59,728 nt of DNA from positions 1-59,728 of the forward strand of contig SFFJ01000026.1 of NCBI GenBank assembly GCA_004557855.1. Direction: 5' to 3'. This document shows positions 22,628-31,168 of this stretch, in pieces (the stretch's first letter is position 1; every line of letters begins with the position of its first letter). This DNA comes from Oscillospiraceae bacterium. Lineage in GTDB: Bacteria; Bacillota; Clostridia; Oscillospirales; Ruminococcaceae. The translations under genes and the position numbers were made by a program. Below the pieces are notes generated by a model that did no database searches, was not told the DNA's origin, and was given only the letters and a program-made list of their open reading frames with translations.

Positions 22628-24397
22628 CTACTTTTCCAGCAGCCGGCCGGCGGCAGCGTGGTCGGGGGTGGTCAGCATGGTGTAGTAGGTCTCGTAGATC
22701 ACCATGCCGGGGCGCGCGCCGTTCGGCTTTTTTATATTCTTCACCAGTGTGTAGTCAATGGGAACACGGCTGCTTTCCCGCCCGCTGCTGTTGCAGGCCG
22801 CCAGCATGGCCGCCTGCTCTATGGTGCGGTCGGGCAGCTCGTCCAGCGGGGTGCCGCCGGTCAGCAAAATCACATGGCTGCCCGGCTGCTTTTGGATGTG
22901 GAACCACAGGTCGGTGCCGTGGGCGGTTTTCAGCGTCAGCTGGTCGTTTTGCAGGTTGTTGCGCCCGCATAGTATGGTATACCCGTCGTCGGAGCGATAC
23001 CGCAGCGGGGGCAGGGTGCCGCCCCGGCGCTTTTGCAGCGGTCTTTGCCCCTTGGGGGTCACGGCCTTCAGGTAGCCCTGCTGCCGCAGCTCCTCCCGGA
23101 TCTCCAGCAGCTCCCCCTCGGTGGTGGCACGGCGCAGCGCCTCCTCCACCGACTCAATATAGGTGATCTCGTCCTCACACTCGGCGATCAGGCGGCGCAG
23201 CACCGCCTCGGCATTGGCGGCCTTGCGGTATTCGGTGTAATATTTTTGCACGTTGCGGCTGGGGGTCATGCGCACATCCAGCGGGATGGTAACGGGTACG
23301 GGCGGATCGGCGGTGTAATCCTCGCAGGTCAGCGCAGCCATTCCCTTTTGCATCCGGTACAGGTTGGCGGAAAGCAGGTCGCCGAAAAGGCGCAGACGGT
23401 CACGGTTCTCGCTTTTTTCCATCTCCTGTAGGCGCACGGTGCGTTTTCGCAGCAGCCGCTCGTGGATGGAGGAAACCTGACGGCGCAGCCCCTCTCCCGC
23501 CAGCTTTACCCCCTCGCTGCCGGTTTTCAGCCGGTAGAATTCCTCCAGCAGCTCGCTGCAGGTGGGGTAGGGGGTCTGTGTGATGTCGGTCCCCTCATAC
23601 TGGGTTTGCGGCAGAAAGGTAAAATCCGGCTTGGGGCCGCCCAGCAGCAGCGGGGTGCCGCCCGTGGGGGAAAGCGCTGCCGCCCATTCCCCCAAAACGC
23701 CGGAAACACCCGCCCGCTGCACCGGGGAAAGACTGCCGACGGCGGGGTCACCGGGGGCGATACGGTAGGAAAGCTCCCGGCAGACGAGGGGCGAAGCCCC
23801 CTCCAAAACGGCCAGCAGTGCCTTGGAAAGGGGCAGGTCGGGCCCGGAAAGCAGCCGGTCGGCGGCATCCAGCGGGGCGGTGACGGTCAAATCCAGTTTA
23901 TCCTGCCGGGGCGGGTAGCAGTATTCCAGCCCGGAAAGCAGGGGACGGCTTTCACTGGCGGCAAAATCCACCCGGTGGAGGGCATCGATGACCTTGCCGT
24001 TTTCCCCGACCAGCACCAGGTTGCCCTGCCGCCCCATCAGCTCGCAGACCAAACGGAAATTCGCCCGGTCGCCCAGCTCATTGGCCGCTTCGAAGTGCAG
24101 CGTCAGCACACGGTCCAGCCCCTGCTGCGTTACCCCGGTCAGCCGGCCGCCGCCCAGGTGCTTGCGCAGCAGCAGGCAGAACATCGGCGGGGTGGCGGGG
24201 TATTCGATGGGGATAGCGGAAAAGTGCAGCCGCGGGGCCGCCCCTGCCAGGATGACAAGGCGGCGTGCGGGGCCGCGGTTATGCAGATGGATGACGACGC
24301 AATCACGGTTGGGCTGCCCGATCTTATCCACCCGGGCACCGATCATCGGCTCCAGCTCCTGTTCGATTTTATGCAGAAATCCGCCGTCAAACGGCAT
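22628..24397 (-). CDS. rqcH: Ribosome quality-control factor RqcH (NFACT protein)
   Basis: A 589-residue NFACT protein, the bacterial Rqc2/NEMF homologue. It binds stalled 50S subunits and recruits tRNA-Ala to add C-terminal alanine tails; older annotation calls it a fibronectin-binding protein. NFACT-N spans about residues 1-190, including QQGLDRV with the Asp-Arg pair needed for tRNA recruitment. Helix-hairpin-helix and coiled-coil regions follow (about 200-440). The C-terminal NFACT-R domain has GRNNLQNDQLT and DLWFHIQKQPGSHVIL. AAGGAAG precedes the ATG. It lies downstream of trmK with a cloverleaf in between. Confidence 0.95.
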   Translation of the reverse strand: MPFDGGFLHKIEQELEPMIGARVDKIGQPNRDCVVIHLHNRGPARRLVILAGAAPRLHFSAIPIEYPATPPMFCLLLRKHLGGGRLTGVTQQGLDRVLTLHFEAANELGDRANFRLVCELMGRQGNLVLVGENGKVIDALHRVDFAASESRPLLSGLEYCYPPRQDKLDLTVTAPLDAADRLLSGPDLPLSKALLAVLEGASPLVCRELSYRIAPGDPAVGSLSPVQRAGVSGVLGEWAAALSPTGGTPLLLGGPKPDFTFLPQTQYEGTDITQTPYPTCSELLEEFYRLKTGSEGVKLAGEGLRRQVSSIHERLLRKRTVRLQEMEKSENRDRLRLFGDLLSANLYRMQKGMAALTCEDYTADPPVPVTIPLDVRMTPSRNVQKYYTEYRKAANAEAVLRRLIAECEDEITYIESVEEALRRATTEGELLEIREELRQQGYLKAVTPKGQRPLQKRRGGTLPPLRYRSDDGYTILCGRNNLQNDQLTLKTAHGTDLWFHIQKQPGSHVILLTGGTPLDELPDRTIEQAAMLAACNSSGRESSRVPIDYTLVKNIKKPNGARPGMVIYETYYTMLTTPDHAAAGRLLEK

Positions 24398-24443
24398 GGG
24401 ATCACTTCCTTTCCCGGAATAATCAGCAGAGGGCGAGGGCTTT

Positions 24444-24528
24444 CGGGGCGCAGCCCCGGCGGCTCCGCCGCCGACCCGGCGCTTCGCGCCGGGTGTCCCG
24501 GCCGGAGGTCGGGACGGGCTGCGCCCCG
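24444..24528. repeat. Cloverleaf repeat C16 (GGGGCGCAGCCC arm type)
   Basis: Arms CGGGGCGCAGCCC and GGGCTGCGCCCCG; stems CGGCGGC (loop TCC), ACCCGGCGC (loop TTC) and GTCCCG (larger, imperfect loop). Nearly the same stems as C19. Confidence 0.92.
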
Positions 24529-24553
24529 GTCCCCGCCCCCTGCGGGGGCTGCC

Positions 24554-25231
24554 TTACCGCAGCGTAAGCAGCAAATTGGTGGCACGGGTAAGCTCCTCGT
24601 CCCGTTCGGAGGTGGGCTTCGCCTCCACCAGCCCGGTAATGCGCCGCTGCAGCCGCCCCAGTACCTGCGCCCGGTAGTCCCCGGCCAGCGGGTCATTTCG
24701 GAAATCCAAAGCGCCGTAATAAAGCGCCGTGGGGGTCTCCTCGGTGGGGCAGCCGGTGTACTGCGCCCGCATCACGGAATACAGCTTGCCGTTTGCCCGG
24801 CAGCAGCGCTCCTCCTGCAGGGTGAAGCGGTGGGCGTACAGCCACTGCCGCAGCTGCACCGGGCGGGTCATGGGCTGCAAAAGATAGGTAACGGTGGGGT
24901 TCTCGGTGTAATCCCACCGGGAAAGAATATCGGCAATCAGCTCCCCGCCCATCCCGGCAATAACCACCGCATCCACCCCGACCGGTGCGATCCCGCACAG
25001 GCCGTTGGTCAGGCGGCATTCGCTTTGCGCCGTCAGCCCCCGACGCTCCAGCTCCCGGCGGGCCTTTTTCAGCGGTTGGGGGTTTATGTCAGCGGCGATG
25101 CCGTAATCACAGCGGCCGTCCTCCAGCAGGGCGGCAATCAGCAGCCCGTGGTCGCAGCCGATATCCGCCACCGCACGGCAGCGGGGGGTCATGGCGGCTA
25201 TGGTGCCCAGTCTTGCGTCAAGATGCTCCAT
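24554..25231 (-). CDS. trmK: tRNA (adenine22-N1)-methyltransferase TrmK
   Basis: A 225-residue SAM-dependent methyltransferase that makes m1A22 in tRNA. The motif VADIGCDHGLL (residues 21-31) and VIAGMGGELIADIL (near 90) are family hallmarks. The start at 25231 has AAGGAGGAC upstream; the longer frame would cross its promoter. It is the first gene of the trmK-rqcH-traX minus-strand run. In many Firmicutes trmK is followed by the Nif3-family gene, which here is 6.6 kb away on the other strand. Confidence 0.95.
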   Translation of the reverse strand: MEHLDARLGTIAAMTPRCRAVADIGCDHGLLIAALLEDGRCDYGIAADINPQPLKKARRELERRGLTAQSECRLTNGLCGIAPVGVDAVVIAGMGGELIADILSRWDYTENPTVTYLLQPMTRPVQLRQWLYAHRFTLQEERCCRANGKLYSVMRAQYTGCPTEETPTALYYGALDFRNDPLAGDYRAQVLGRLQRRITGLVEAKPTSERDEELTRATNLLLTLR

Positions 25232-25264
25232 TGTGTCCTCCTTATGGGGGTTTGGCTGCTTTTT

Positions 25265-25293
25265 ATCATAGCAATTTTTCACCGCTTTTTCAA
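25265..25293 (-). promoter_or_regulatory. Promoter of trmK
   Basis: On the minus strand TTGAAA and TATGAT with a 17-base spacer. Confidence 0.8.
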
Positions 25294-25402
25294 GGGAGAG
25301 AAAAGAAACCGACTCCGGCGCAGCCTGCGTGGGAGCAGACCGCCGACCGGAGCCGGAAAAATCAATGCAACACCCCCACCCCCGCAATTCGCACAAACCT
25401 TA

Positions 25403-25431
25403 TTGACAGGGCGGGGGCCGCGTGATAAGAT
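25403..25431 (+). promoter_or_regulatory. Promoter of the coiled-coil/deacetylase pair
   Basis: TTGACA and TAAGAT with a 17-base spacer, about 62 bases before the first start codon. Confidence 0.85.
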
Positions 25432-25433
25432 GA

Positions 25434-25460
25434 AACTGTACTATCCGTACTAATACAGTT
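25434..25460. promoter_or_regulatory. Candidate operator
   Basis: Inverted half-sites AACTGTA and TACAGTT with a 13-base spacer, directly after the -10 where transcription should start. The geometry suggests a repressor site; the regulator is unknown. Confidence 0.55.
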
Positions 25461-25493
25461 GGGACGGCAATTCGCCGGAAAGGGAGAACGCCA

Positions 25494-25766
25494 ATGAAAC
25501 GGACGATATTAGCGGTGCTGCTGGTGCTGGCCATCCTGGGGGTGTGCTGGTGGGGCGCAGCCGGCTGGCTGCGGGAAAATAACGAGCTGCAACAGCTGCA
25601 GCGGGAATACCAGACGGCGCAGCAGCAAAATGAAGCCCTGCGCCGGCAAAAGACCGTGCTGGAGGGCGAGCTGGCCGATTTACAGCAGCAGAACGGCGAA
25701 GCCAATGAAACGCTGCAAAGCTGGAAATCCTGGAAAGAGGACCTGCAGGCGGCGCTGGCCGGCTGA
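25494..25766 (+). CDS. Small membrane-anchored coiled-coil protein
   Basis: A 90-residue protein with one N-terminal membrane segment (ILAVLLVLAILGVCWWGAAG, residues 5-24) followed by a continuous Gln/Leu-rich coiled coil (about 26-75). The layout resembles FtsL/DivIC-type proteins, but no signature supports that name. GGGAGA precedes the ATG. The polysaccharide deacetylase begins 18 bases after its stop and has its own anchor and coiled coil, so the two may form a complex at the membrane. The family is not recognised. Confidence 0.8.
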   Translation: MKRTILAVLLVLAILGVCWWGAAGWLRENNELQQLQREYQTAQQQNEALRRQKTVLEGELADLQQQNGEANETLQSWKSWKEDLQAALAG

Positions 25767-25784
25767 TGGGGGGAGGAAACCGAA

Positions 25785-26678
25785 ATGAAAACAAAGCAGA
25801 AGAAAAGCGTCCTGCTGCCGGTGCTCATTACCGCATTGATGGTGGTGACCGCCCTTTCCGCCGGGATATGGATGACCGACCCCGACGGGGAACGACTGCA
25901 AAATATCCGGGGGGAGCTGGCGGCCGTGACCGCCGAAAATACCCTGCTGACCGATGACGTGGCGGCGCTGCAGGCGGCCGTAGAGGAGCAAAAGGCCCTG
26001 CCGGAGGCGATCAACCGCCAAAAGGAGGAGGGCTTCCGGCTGCTGGGACAGCTGGAGCAGCAGATCAAAGCGGGGGAAAGCGACAAAAAAATCGCCTACC
26101 TCACCTTTGATGACGGCCCCTACGATGAAACCACCGACGCCATTCTGGATATCCTGAAGGAAAAGAAGGTCCATGCCACCTTCTTCCTGCGCCACCGCCC
26201 CGATCACATCGCACAGATCAAGCGGGAGATCCGGGAGGGGCACACCATCGCCAACCACAGCTATTCCCACCGCATCAAGGCGGTGTACCAAAGCGCCGAA
26301 AGCTGCATCAAGGAGATCCGGGACCAGCAGCAGTGGCTCACCGAAACCTTCGGCGTCACGCCGGAGATCTACCGGTTCCCCGGCGGCAGCCCCACGGCCG
26401 GCAATAAAAAGCAGGCTATTGCGGCGGCGCTGGCAGCCGACGGCCTGGGCTATGTGGACTGGAACTGCCACACCGGGGACGGCCTGCCCGGCGAGCTGAC
26501 CGCATGGAAGGCCTACCAAAATGCCGTCAATTCCACCGGCGAGCAGAAAATAGTGGTGATGCTGATGCACGATTACAGCAGGGCCACCCTGGCAGCGCTG
26601 CCGGATATCATCGATACCCTGAAGGACAAGGGCTACCTGATGATGCCGCTGTTCCGGGACAGCGTGATGATCAAATAA
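25785..26678 (+). CDS. Membrane-anchored polysaccharide deacetylase (CE4)
   Basis: A 297-residue protein: N-terminal membrane anchor (about residues 9-29), a coiled-coil stalk (about 36-95), then a NodB-homology domain. Its motifs are TFDDGP near 106, HSYSH near 161, RFPGGSP near 198 and a DWNCH/MLMHDY C-terminal half, covering the catalytic Asp and metal-binding His residues. CE4 enzymes of this type usually remove N-acetyl groups from peptidoglycan outside the cell; the substrate is inferred. GGGAGGAAAC precedes the ATG. Confidence 0.93.
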   Translation: MKTKQKKSVLLPVLITALMVVTALSAGIWMTDPDGERLQNIRGELAAVTAENTLLTDDVAALQAAVEEQKALPEAINRQKEEGFRLLGQLEQQIKAGESDKKIAYLTFDDGPYDETTDAILDILKEKKVHATFFLRHRPDHIAQIKREIREGHTIANHSYSHRIKAVYQSAESCIKEIRDQQQWLTETFGVTPEIYRFPGGSPTAGNKKQAIAAALAADGLGYVDWNCHTGDGLPGELTAWKAYQNAVNSTGEQKIVVMLMHDYSRATLAALPDIIDTLKDKGYLMMPLFRDSVMIK

Positions 26679-26698
26679 AAATCCCTGCCCGGCGCCGG

Positions 26699-26804
26699 CC
26701 GCCGCGCCCCGCAGGAGGGCGCCCGCCCCTGCGGGGCGGCCCCCCTCCGCCCGCCCCCCGCAGGGGGCGGGTCGGCTCCGTCCCGGAGCCGCGGGGCGCG
26801 GCGG
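26699..26804. repeat. Cloverleaf repeat C17 (divergent arms)
   Basis: Arms CCGCCGCGCCCCGC and GCGGGGCGCGGCGG. Inside are a CCGCCCC-TGC-GGGGCGG hairpin nested in GGAGGG/CCCTCC, a CGCCCCC/GGGGGCG hairpin and CGGCTCCG/CGGAGCCG. Same layout as the other copies with unrelated sequence. Confidence 0.8.
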
Positions 26805-26852
26805 GGGCCGCGCATTACCACATAACCATTCCGATGAAAGGAAGTGACAGCC

Positions 26853-27227
26853 ATGATCCATCTGGACCCGACCAGCCGGACCCCGATCTATCAGCAGATC
26901 GAGGAGCAGATCGCCGAGCTGATCGTCATGGGGGTATTCCCTCCGGAAAGCCGCCTGCCCAGCGTGCGCTCCATGGCAGCCGAAACGGGTCTTAACCCCA
27001 ATACCATCCAGAAGGCCTATCAGGAGCTGGAAAGCGAGGGGGTCATCTATACGGTGGGGGGCAAGGGCTGCTTTGTGGGCGGCCGGGAAAACGCCGCTGC
27101 CGTAAGCCGGGAACGGGCGGAGGAGGCCCTGCAGGAGGCGCTGCGGCAGGCCAGACTGGCCGGCGTGGAAAAAAACACGGCGGCTGCGCTGCTGCAACAA
27201 TGCTACGGAGGTGAGGAGATATGCTGA
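26853..27227 (+). CDS. GntR-family transcriptional regulator, YtrA type
   Basis: A 124-residue winged-helix regulator: the GntR DNA-binding domain (PIYQQIEEQIAELIVMGVFP, then LPSVRSMAAETGLNPNTIQK, then GKGCFV) plus a short C-terminal dimerisation helix, which defines the YtrA subfamily. Such regulators usually repress the operon they head, often responding to cell-wall antibiotics. The ATG at 26853 has AAAGGAAG 8 bases upstream; a GTG three codons earlier would overlap that site. The stop overlaps the start of the ABC ATPase gene. Confidence 0.93.
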   Translation: MIHLDPTSRTPIYQQIEEQIAELIVMGVFPPESRLPSVRSMAAETGLNPNTIQKAYQELESEGVIYTVGGKGCFVGGRENAAAVSRERAEEALQEALRQARLAGVEKNTAAALLQQCYGGEEIC

Positions 27228-28117
27228 AGGCAAAGGAGCTTGTCAAGCGTTTCGGGGAAAAAACCGCGCTGGACGGGCTGAATACCGAAATCGGGCGGGG
27301 CTGCATCTACGGGCTGGTGGGCCCGAACGGCAGCGGAAAATCCACACTGATGCGGCTGATGTGCGGGGTGTACCGTCCCGATGGCGGCAGCATCACGCTG
27401 GAGGACGAGCCCATCTTTGAAAATGTCGCCGCCAAGGACAGGATCCTCTATCTCGGCGATGACCTCTACTTCCCGCCCAAGGCGACGGTGGAGGATATGG
27501 CACGGTTCTACCGGGGGCTGTATTCCGGCTTTTCCATGGAAACCTACCACACCCTTTGCGGGTGCTTCCCGCTGCAAACCGATCAGCCCCTTTCCACCTT
27601 CAGCAAGGGGATGCGCCGGCAGGCGGCACTTTTGGCGGCGCTGTGCTGCCACGCCGAATACCTGCTGCTGGACGAGGCCTTTGACGGGCTGGACCCGGTG
27701 ATCCGCCTGATGGTCAAAAAGCTGCTGGCCGAGGAGATCGCCGAGCGGGAGACCACGGTGGTCATCAGCAGCCACAACCTGCGGGAGCTGGAGGACCTCT
27801 GCGATCAGATCGGCCTGCTTTCCGCCGGCAAGATCCTGTTCGAAAAGGATCTCGATGCCCTCAAGCTCGGCTTCTGCCGGGTGCAGGCGGCCTATGACCA
27901 CCCGGTCAACTGGGAGGCCACGGGGCTTACCATACTGGATAAAAAGCAGCGCGGCAAGCTGGTCAGCCTTTTGGTGCGGGGCACCGCGGAGGCGACCCTG
28001 CCGGTGCTGGAGGCGCAGCGGCCGCTCTTTGCGGAGGCGCTGCCCATGACGCTGGAGGAAGTATTCATCGGAGAAATGGAGGCGGTCGGTTATGATTACA
28101 GCAATATCCTCTCCTGA
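27221..28117 (+). CDS. ABC transporter ATP-binding protein
   Basis: A 298-residue ATPase with Walker A GPNGSGKST (near residue 36), signature FSKGMRRQ (near 129, a deviant LSGGQ common in this exporter group), Walker B YLLLDEAFDGLD and the switch SSHNLRELEDL. The C-terminal extension ends in a degenerate regulatory domain. It overlaps the regulator gene upstream by 7 bases and the permease gene downstream by 26 bases, so the three are co-translated. Confidence 0.95.
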   Translation: MLKAKELVKRFGEKTALDGLNTEIGRGCIYGLVGPNGSGKSTLMRLMCGVYRPDGGSITLEDEPIFENVAAKDRILYLGDDLYFPPKATVEDMARFYRGLYSGFSMETYHTLCGCFPLQTDQPLSTFSKGMRRQAALLAALCCHAEYLLLDEAFDGLDPVIRLMVKKLLAEEIAERETTVVISSHNLRELEDLCDQIGLLSAGKILFEKDLDALKLGFCRVQAAYDHPVNWEATGLTILDKKQRGKLVSLLVRGTAEATLPVLEAQRPLFAEALPMTLEEVFIGEMEAVGYDYSNILS

Positions 28118-30341
28118 CCGCTTCGGCAGTCTTTTGCGGGGTCAGCTCAAAAAAAGCATCCCCACCATGGTCTACCTTACCGTTGTGGGGTTTTTGGGTA
28201 TTCCGCTGCCCTACCTGCTGGTCATGTTCCGCCGGTGGGAGGATCAGGGCGAGTGGGTGCTGGAGGTCATTAAAACGGCGGACCGCGGCGGTCTGTATCA
28301 AGGCATCGCCGTGGGGGCGGTGTGCCTGCTGTGGCTGGTGGGCAGCTTCACTCTGGCGCTTTCCGGGGTGGGCTATATGCACGACCGCCGGGCGGTGGAT
28401 CTCTACCACAGCCTGCCGGTCACCCGGGGGCAGCTGCTGTTGGGGCACGCCCTTGCCAATTTCATCACCATCGCCCTGCCCATGACCGCCAATACCCTGC
28501 TTACCGCCATTCTGGCGGCGGTGCGCCACGGCATGGCCCCCACCCGGGCGGTCTTTGCTCCCGGCGCCATTGTCATGGATCTGCTGGGGTGGTACATCAC
28601 CGCCTTTGCCATCATCGTCATGGTGTATCTGGCGGCCACGCAGGTGGGCAGCGTCTTTGATACCTTCCTCTTTTCCGGGGTGTATCTGGCTACGGCGCCG
28701 GTGCTGTGCTTTGTCCATCTTGTTATGTGCCGCTCCTATCTGCTGGGCTGGACCTACGAAATAGAATGGCCGGTATTCTGCACCCTTACCCCGGCGCTCA
28801 CCATGATCGGCAGCTATTCCGATTACGGCAAATGGGTGTACGGCGCCATGATCCTGTGGCTTGTGCTGGGTATCCTTATGCTGTGGGCGGCCATCCGGCT
28901 GTATATCCGCCGCCCCAGCGAGCGCGCCGAAAGCCGCGCCCGTGACGGCCTTGCGGTGGGGATCTTCCGGTTCGTGGCCACCTTTGTGGGGGGCCTCGGC
29001 TTCGGGGTGCTGTTCGGCGCCATCACCGGCGTGGACGGCCGTTCCGGCAATCTTGTGTGGACGGCGGTATTCGGGCTGGTGGTGTATTTCCTTGTGGAGC
29101 TCATCCTCGGCCGCGGCTTTAAGGGGATGAGAAAGAGTAGCATCGTGATGGGGGCGGCCATGACCGCCGTGACGGTGCTGTATGCCGGGGCCATCTTTAC
29201 CGGCGGCATGGGCTTTGAGAGCCGGGTGCCGGCCACCGACCGGGTGGCGGGGGTGACCATCAGCTACCGCGGCCGGTACACGGAGGTTTCGCTGTACGAT
29301 GCCGACCGACGCCACACCCAGCAGTTTGAAAACCGCAGCGGCGAATTCTACTATTACGATATGGAAAGCACCACCACGCTGCGGGGACAGGAGGCCATCC
29401 AGGCGGTAACGGCCGTGCATCAGGTTCTCATCAACGGCGCCGGGAAGGCCACGCCGGACGGCAGCGATGGGTTTATGGGCCGGATGGAAATTTCCTACAC
29501 CTACACCGACGGTCGGGTGCTCAAGCGCAAATACTGCGCCTACGGCGAGGATGCGCTGCTGGCGGCGCTGTCCCGGCTGGAGGACACCGGGGAATTCCAA
29601 AGCAGGGTAAACCCGCTGTACTACTGGACGGCGGAAAAGAACCCCTACCGGCAGATCGACCTGTGCGACCCCACCGGGCTTAAAACCCTGCGGCTTACCG
29701 CTGCCTACCGTGACACGGCGGCGCTGGTGGCGGCGCTGCGGCAGGATATGCTGGCGGAAACGTCGGAGGCCTACTACCGCCCCGGCCGGGAAACGGTGTG
29801 CTATCTTTATCTGGAAAGCGAGCTGGTGGATAAGTACAGCCGTGCCCCCGCCGAAAAGGATTTCTACGATAGCTTTACCGTAGCGGTCAGCCGGGATTAT
29901 ACCAATACCATCGCCCTGCTGACCGAATGGGGACTGGCCGGCTACCTGACCCCGGCGGAGTATGATATGGCGGCGGTATCGGTTTGGGCGACCGATGTGC
30001 AGACGAGCGGGCGCATCATGCTGCCGCTGTGGCAGGGCGTGGGCTACCAGAACTTTAACGCCGACAGCGAGGACCATGTGCTGCTGAAGCAGTCACAGGC
30101 GGCGGCGCTGCTGCCCAAGGCCACATGGACGCACAGCAGCATCTCGGATTGGGATGACTACCTGTATATGACCTTTGTGAAAAAGGAGAAGGACGGCGGG
30201 CTGCGTTACGGCCTGTCGGTGTTCCTCCCGATCCGGGAGGCACAGCAGGAGCCGGCGCTGCAGGAGTTTATCTCCTCCTACTACGGCGGCAAATGGGACC
30301 TCCCCGAAACGAGGGAGGGCGACCGCCTGATTGTCCAATAA
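28092..30341 (+). CDS. ABC transporter permease with large C-terminal soluble domain
   Basis: A 749-residue permease. The N-terminal part (about residues 20-390) holds at least ten hydrophobic segments typical of ABC-2-type permeases, with the GYMHDRRAVDLYHSLPVTRG motif near residue 95. The remaining about 350 residues are soluble (starting near VPATDRVAGV) and probably lie outside the membrane; I associate this layout with DUF6449 proteins in YtrA-regulated operons. GGAGG precedes the ATG even though the gene overlaps its neighbour. Function: export or sensing, probably of a cell-envelope-active compound; the substrate is unknown. Confidence 0.88.
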   Translation: MITAISSPDRFGSLLRGQLKKSIPTMVYLTVVGFLGIPLPYLLVMFRRWEDQGEWVLEVIKTADRGGLYQGIAVGAVCLLWLVGSFTLALSGVGYMHDRRAVDLYHSLPVTRGQLLLGHALANFITIALPMTANTLLTAILAAVRHGMAPTRAVFAPGAIVMDLLGWYITAFAIIVMVYLAATQVGSVFDTFLFSGVYLATAPVLCFVHLVMCRSYLLGWTYEIEWPVFCTLTPALTMIGSYSDYGKWVYGAMILWLVLGILMLWAAIRLYIRRPSERAESRARDGLAVGIFRFVATFVGGLGFGVLFGAITGVDGRSGNLVWTAVFGLVVYFLVELILGRGFKGMRKSSIVMGAAMTAVTVLYAGAIFTGGMGFESRVPATDRVAGVTISYRGRYTEVSLYDADRRHTQQFENRSGEFYYYDMESTTTLRGQEAIQAVTAVHQVLINGAGKATPDGSDGFMGRMEISYTYTDGRVLKRKYCAYGEDALLAALSRLEDTGEFQSRVNPLYYWTAEKNPYRQIDLCDPTGLKTLRLTAAYRDTAALVAALRQDMLAETSEAYYRPGRETVCYLYLESELVDKYSRAPAEKDFYDSFTVAVSRDYTNTIALLTEWGLAGYLTPAEYDMAAVSVWATDVQTSGRIMLPLWQGVGYQNFNADSEDHVLLKQSQAAALLPKATWTHSSISDWDDYLYMTFVKKEKDGGLRYGLSVFLPIREAQQEPALQEFISSYYGGKWDLPETREGDRLIVQ

Positions 30342-30345
30342 AAAA

Positions 30346-30388
30346 TAATCACCGGAGAGAGCGCAGCCGCTTTTTCCGGTGATTTTTG
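30346..30388. terminator. Bidirectional terminator
   Basis: AATCACCGGA pairs with TCCGGTGATT around an 18-base loop, with T-runs on both outer sides, serving the ABC operon and the convergent maf gene. Confidence 0.8.
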
Positions 30389-30400
30389 CAGGTCGGGGTT

Positions 30401-30997
30401 TTATTCGTTTTGCTCCGAAAGGGCGGCGGTGACGCCCATCTCCCGCAGGTGACGGGCAAGGGCGGCCACGGGCAGCCCCATGACATTGAAATAATCGCCG
30501 GTAAGCCCCTGCACCAGCAGGGCGCCTGCCGCCTGGATGCCATAGGCTCCCGCCTTGTCATACGGCTCCTTCAATGAGCAGTACCATTCCACCTCCTGCG
30601 GGGAAAGGGGGTAAAAATGCACCTCGGTGGTCTCGTGAAAGGTGCGGGTCTCCTCCGCCGTGATGACGGTCACGCCGGTGCAGACGGTATGGCTGCGCCC
30701 GGAAAGCCGGGAGATCATGGAAACGGCCTCCTCCCGGCTGTGCGGCTTGCCCAATATCTCCCCATCGATATACACCACCGTATCGCTGCCGATGACGGCG
30801 GCGGTTTGCTTTTGCGGCAGTGCTGCCCATACCGCAGCCGCCTTCCGCAGGGAAAGCTCCCGCACGGCGGCAACGGGGCCGGTACCGGGGGCAATGGTTT
30901 CATCGCAGTCGCTGGTACGCACCGTAAACCGCGGCGTGATGATGGAGAGAAGCTCCCGGCGGCGGGGGCTGGCACTGGCTAGGATGAGTTCTTTCAT
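30401..30997 (-). CDS. maf: Maf-family nucleotide pyrophosphatase
   Basis: A 198-residue Maf protein. Maf enzymes hydrolyse dTTP, UTP or modified nucleotides to monophosphates, and in Bacillus Maf affects septum formation. Signature motifs are LASASPRRRELL (residues 5-16), SDTVVYIDGEILGKP (near 66) and YDKAGAYGIQ (near 150). The start at 30997 has GAAAGGA upstream. It ends the minus-strand run headed by zapA. Confidence 0.95.
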   Translation of the reverse strand: MKELILASASPRRRELLSIITPRFTVRTSDCDETIAPGTGPVAAVRELSLRKAAAVWAALPQKQTAAVIGSDTVVYIDGEILGKPHSREEAVSMISRLSGRSHTVCTGVTVITAEETRTFHETTEVHFYPLSPQEVEWYCSLKEPYDKAGAYGIQAAGALLVQGLTGDYFNVMGLPVAALARHLREMGVTAALSEQNE

Positions 30998-31036
30998 GGC
31001 AGTAGTCCTTTCCGGGTTTGTGCAGGGGGTAGGGTA

Positions 31037-31119
31037 GGGCGCCGCAGGCAAGCCGCCTACGGCGGCTTCGGCGGGCTTCGCCCGCCGGCTCCGGCTTCGC
31101 CGGAGCGCCTGCGGCGCCC
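31037..31119. repeat. Cloverleaf repeat C18
   Basis: Arms GGGCGCCGCAGGC and GCCTGCGGCGCCC; stems AAGCCGCC (loop TAC), CGGCGGGC (loop TTC) and GCTCCGGC (loop TTC). An extra copy of the right arm, GAGCGCCTGCGGCGCCCC, follows at 31131-31148, the trace of a partial duplication. Confidence 0.93.
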
Positions 31120-31168
31120 CTTCTGCTGCGGAGCGCCTGCGGCGCCCCGCCCGCCCCGCGGCTTATAT

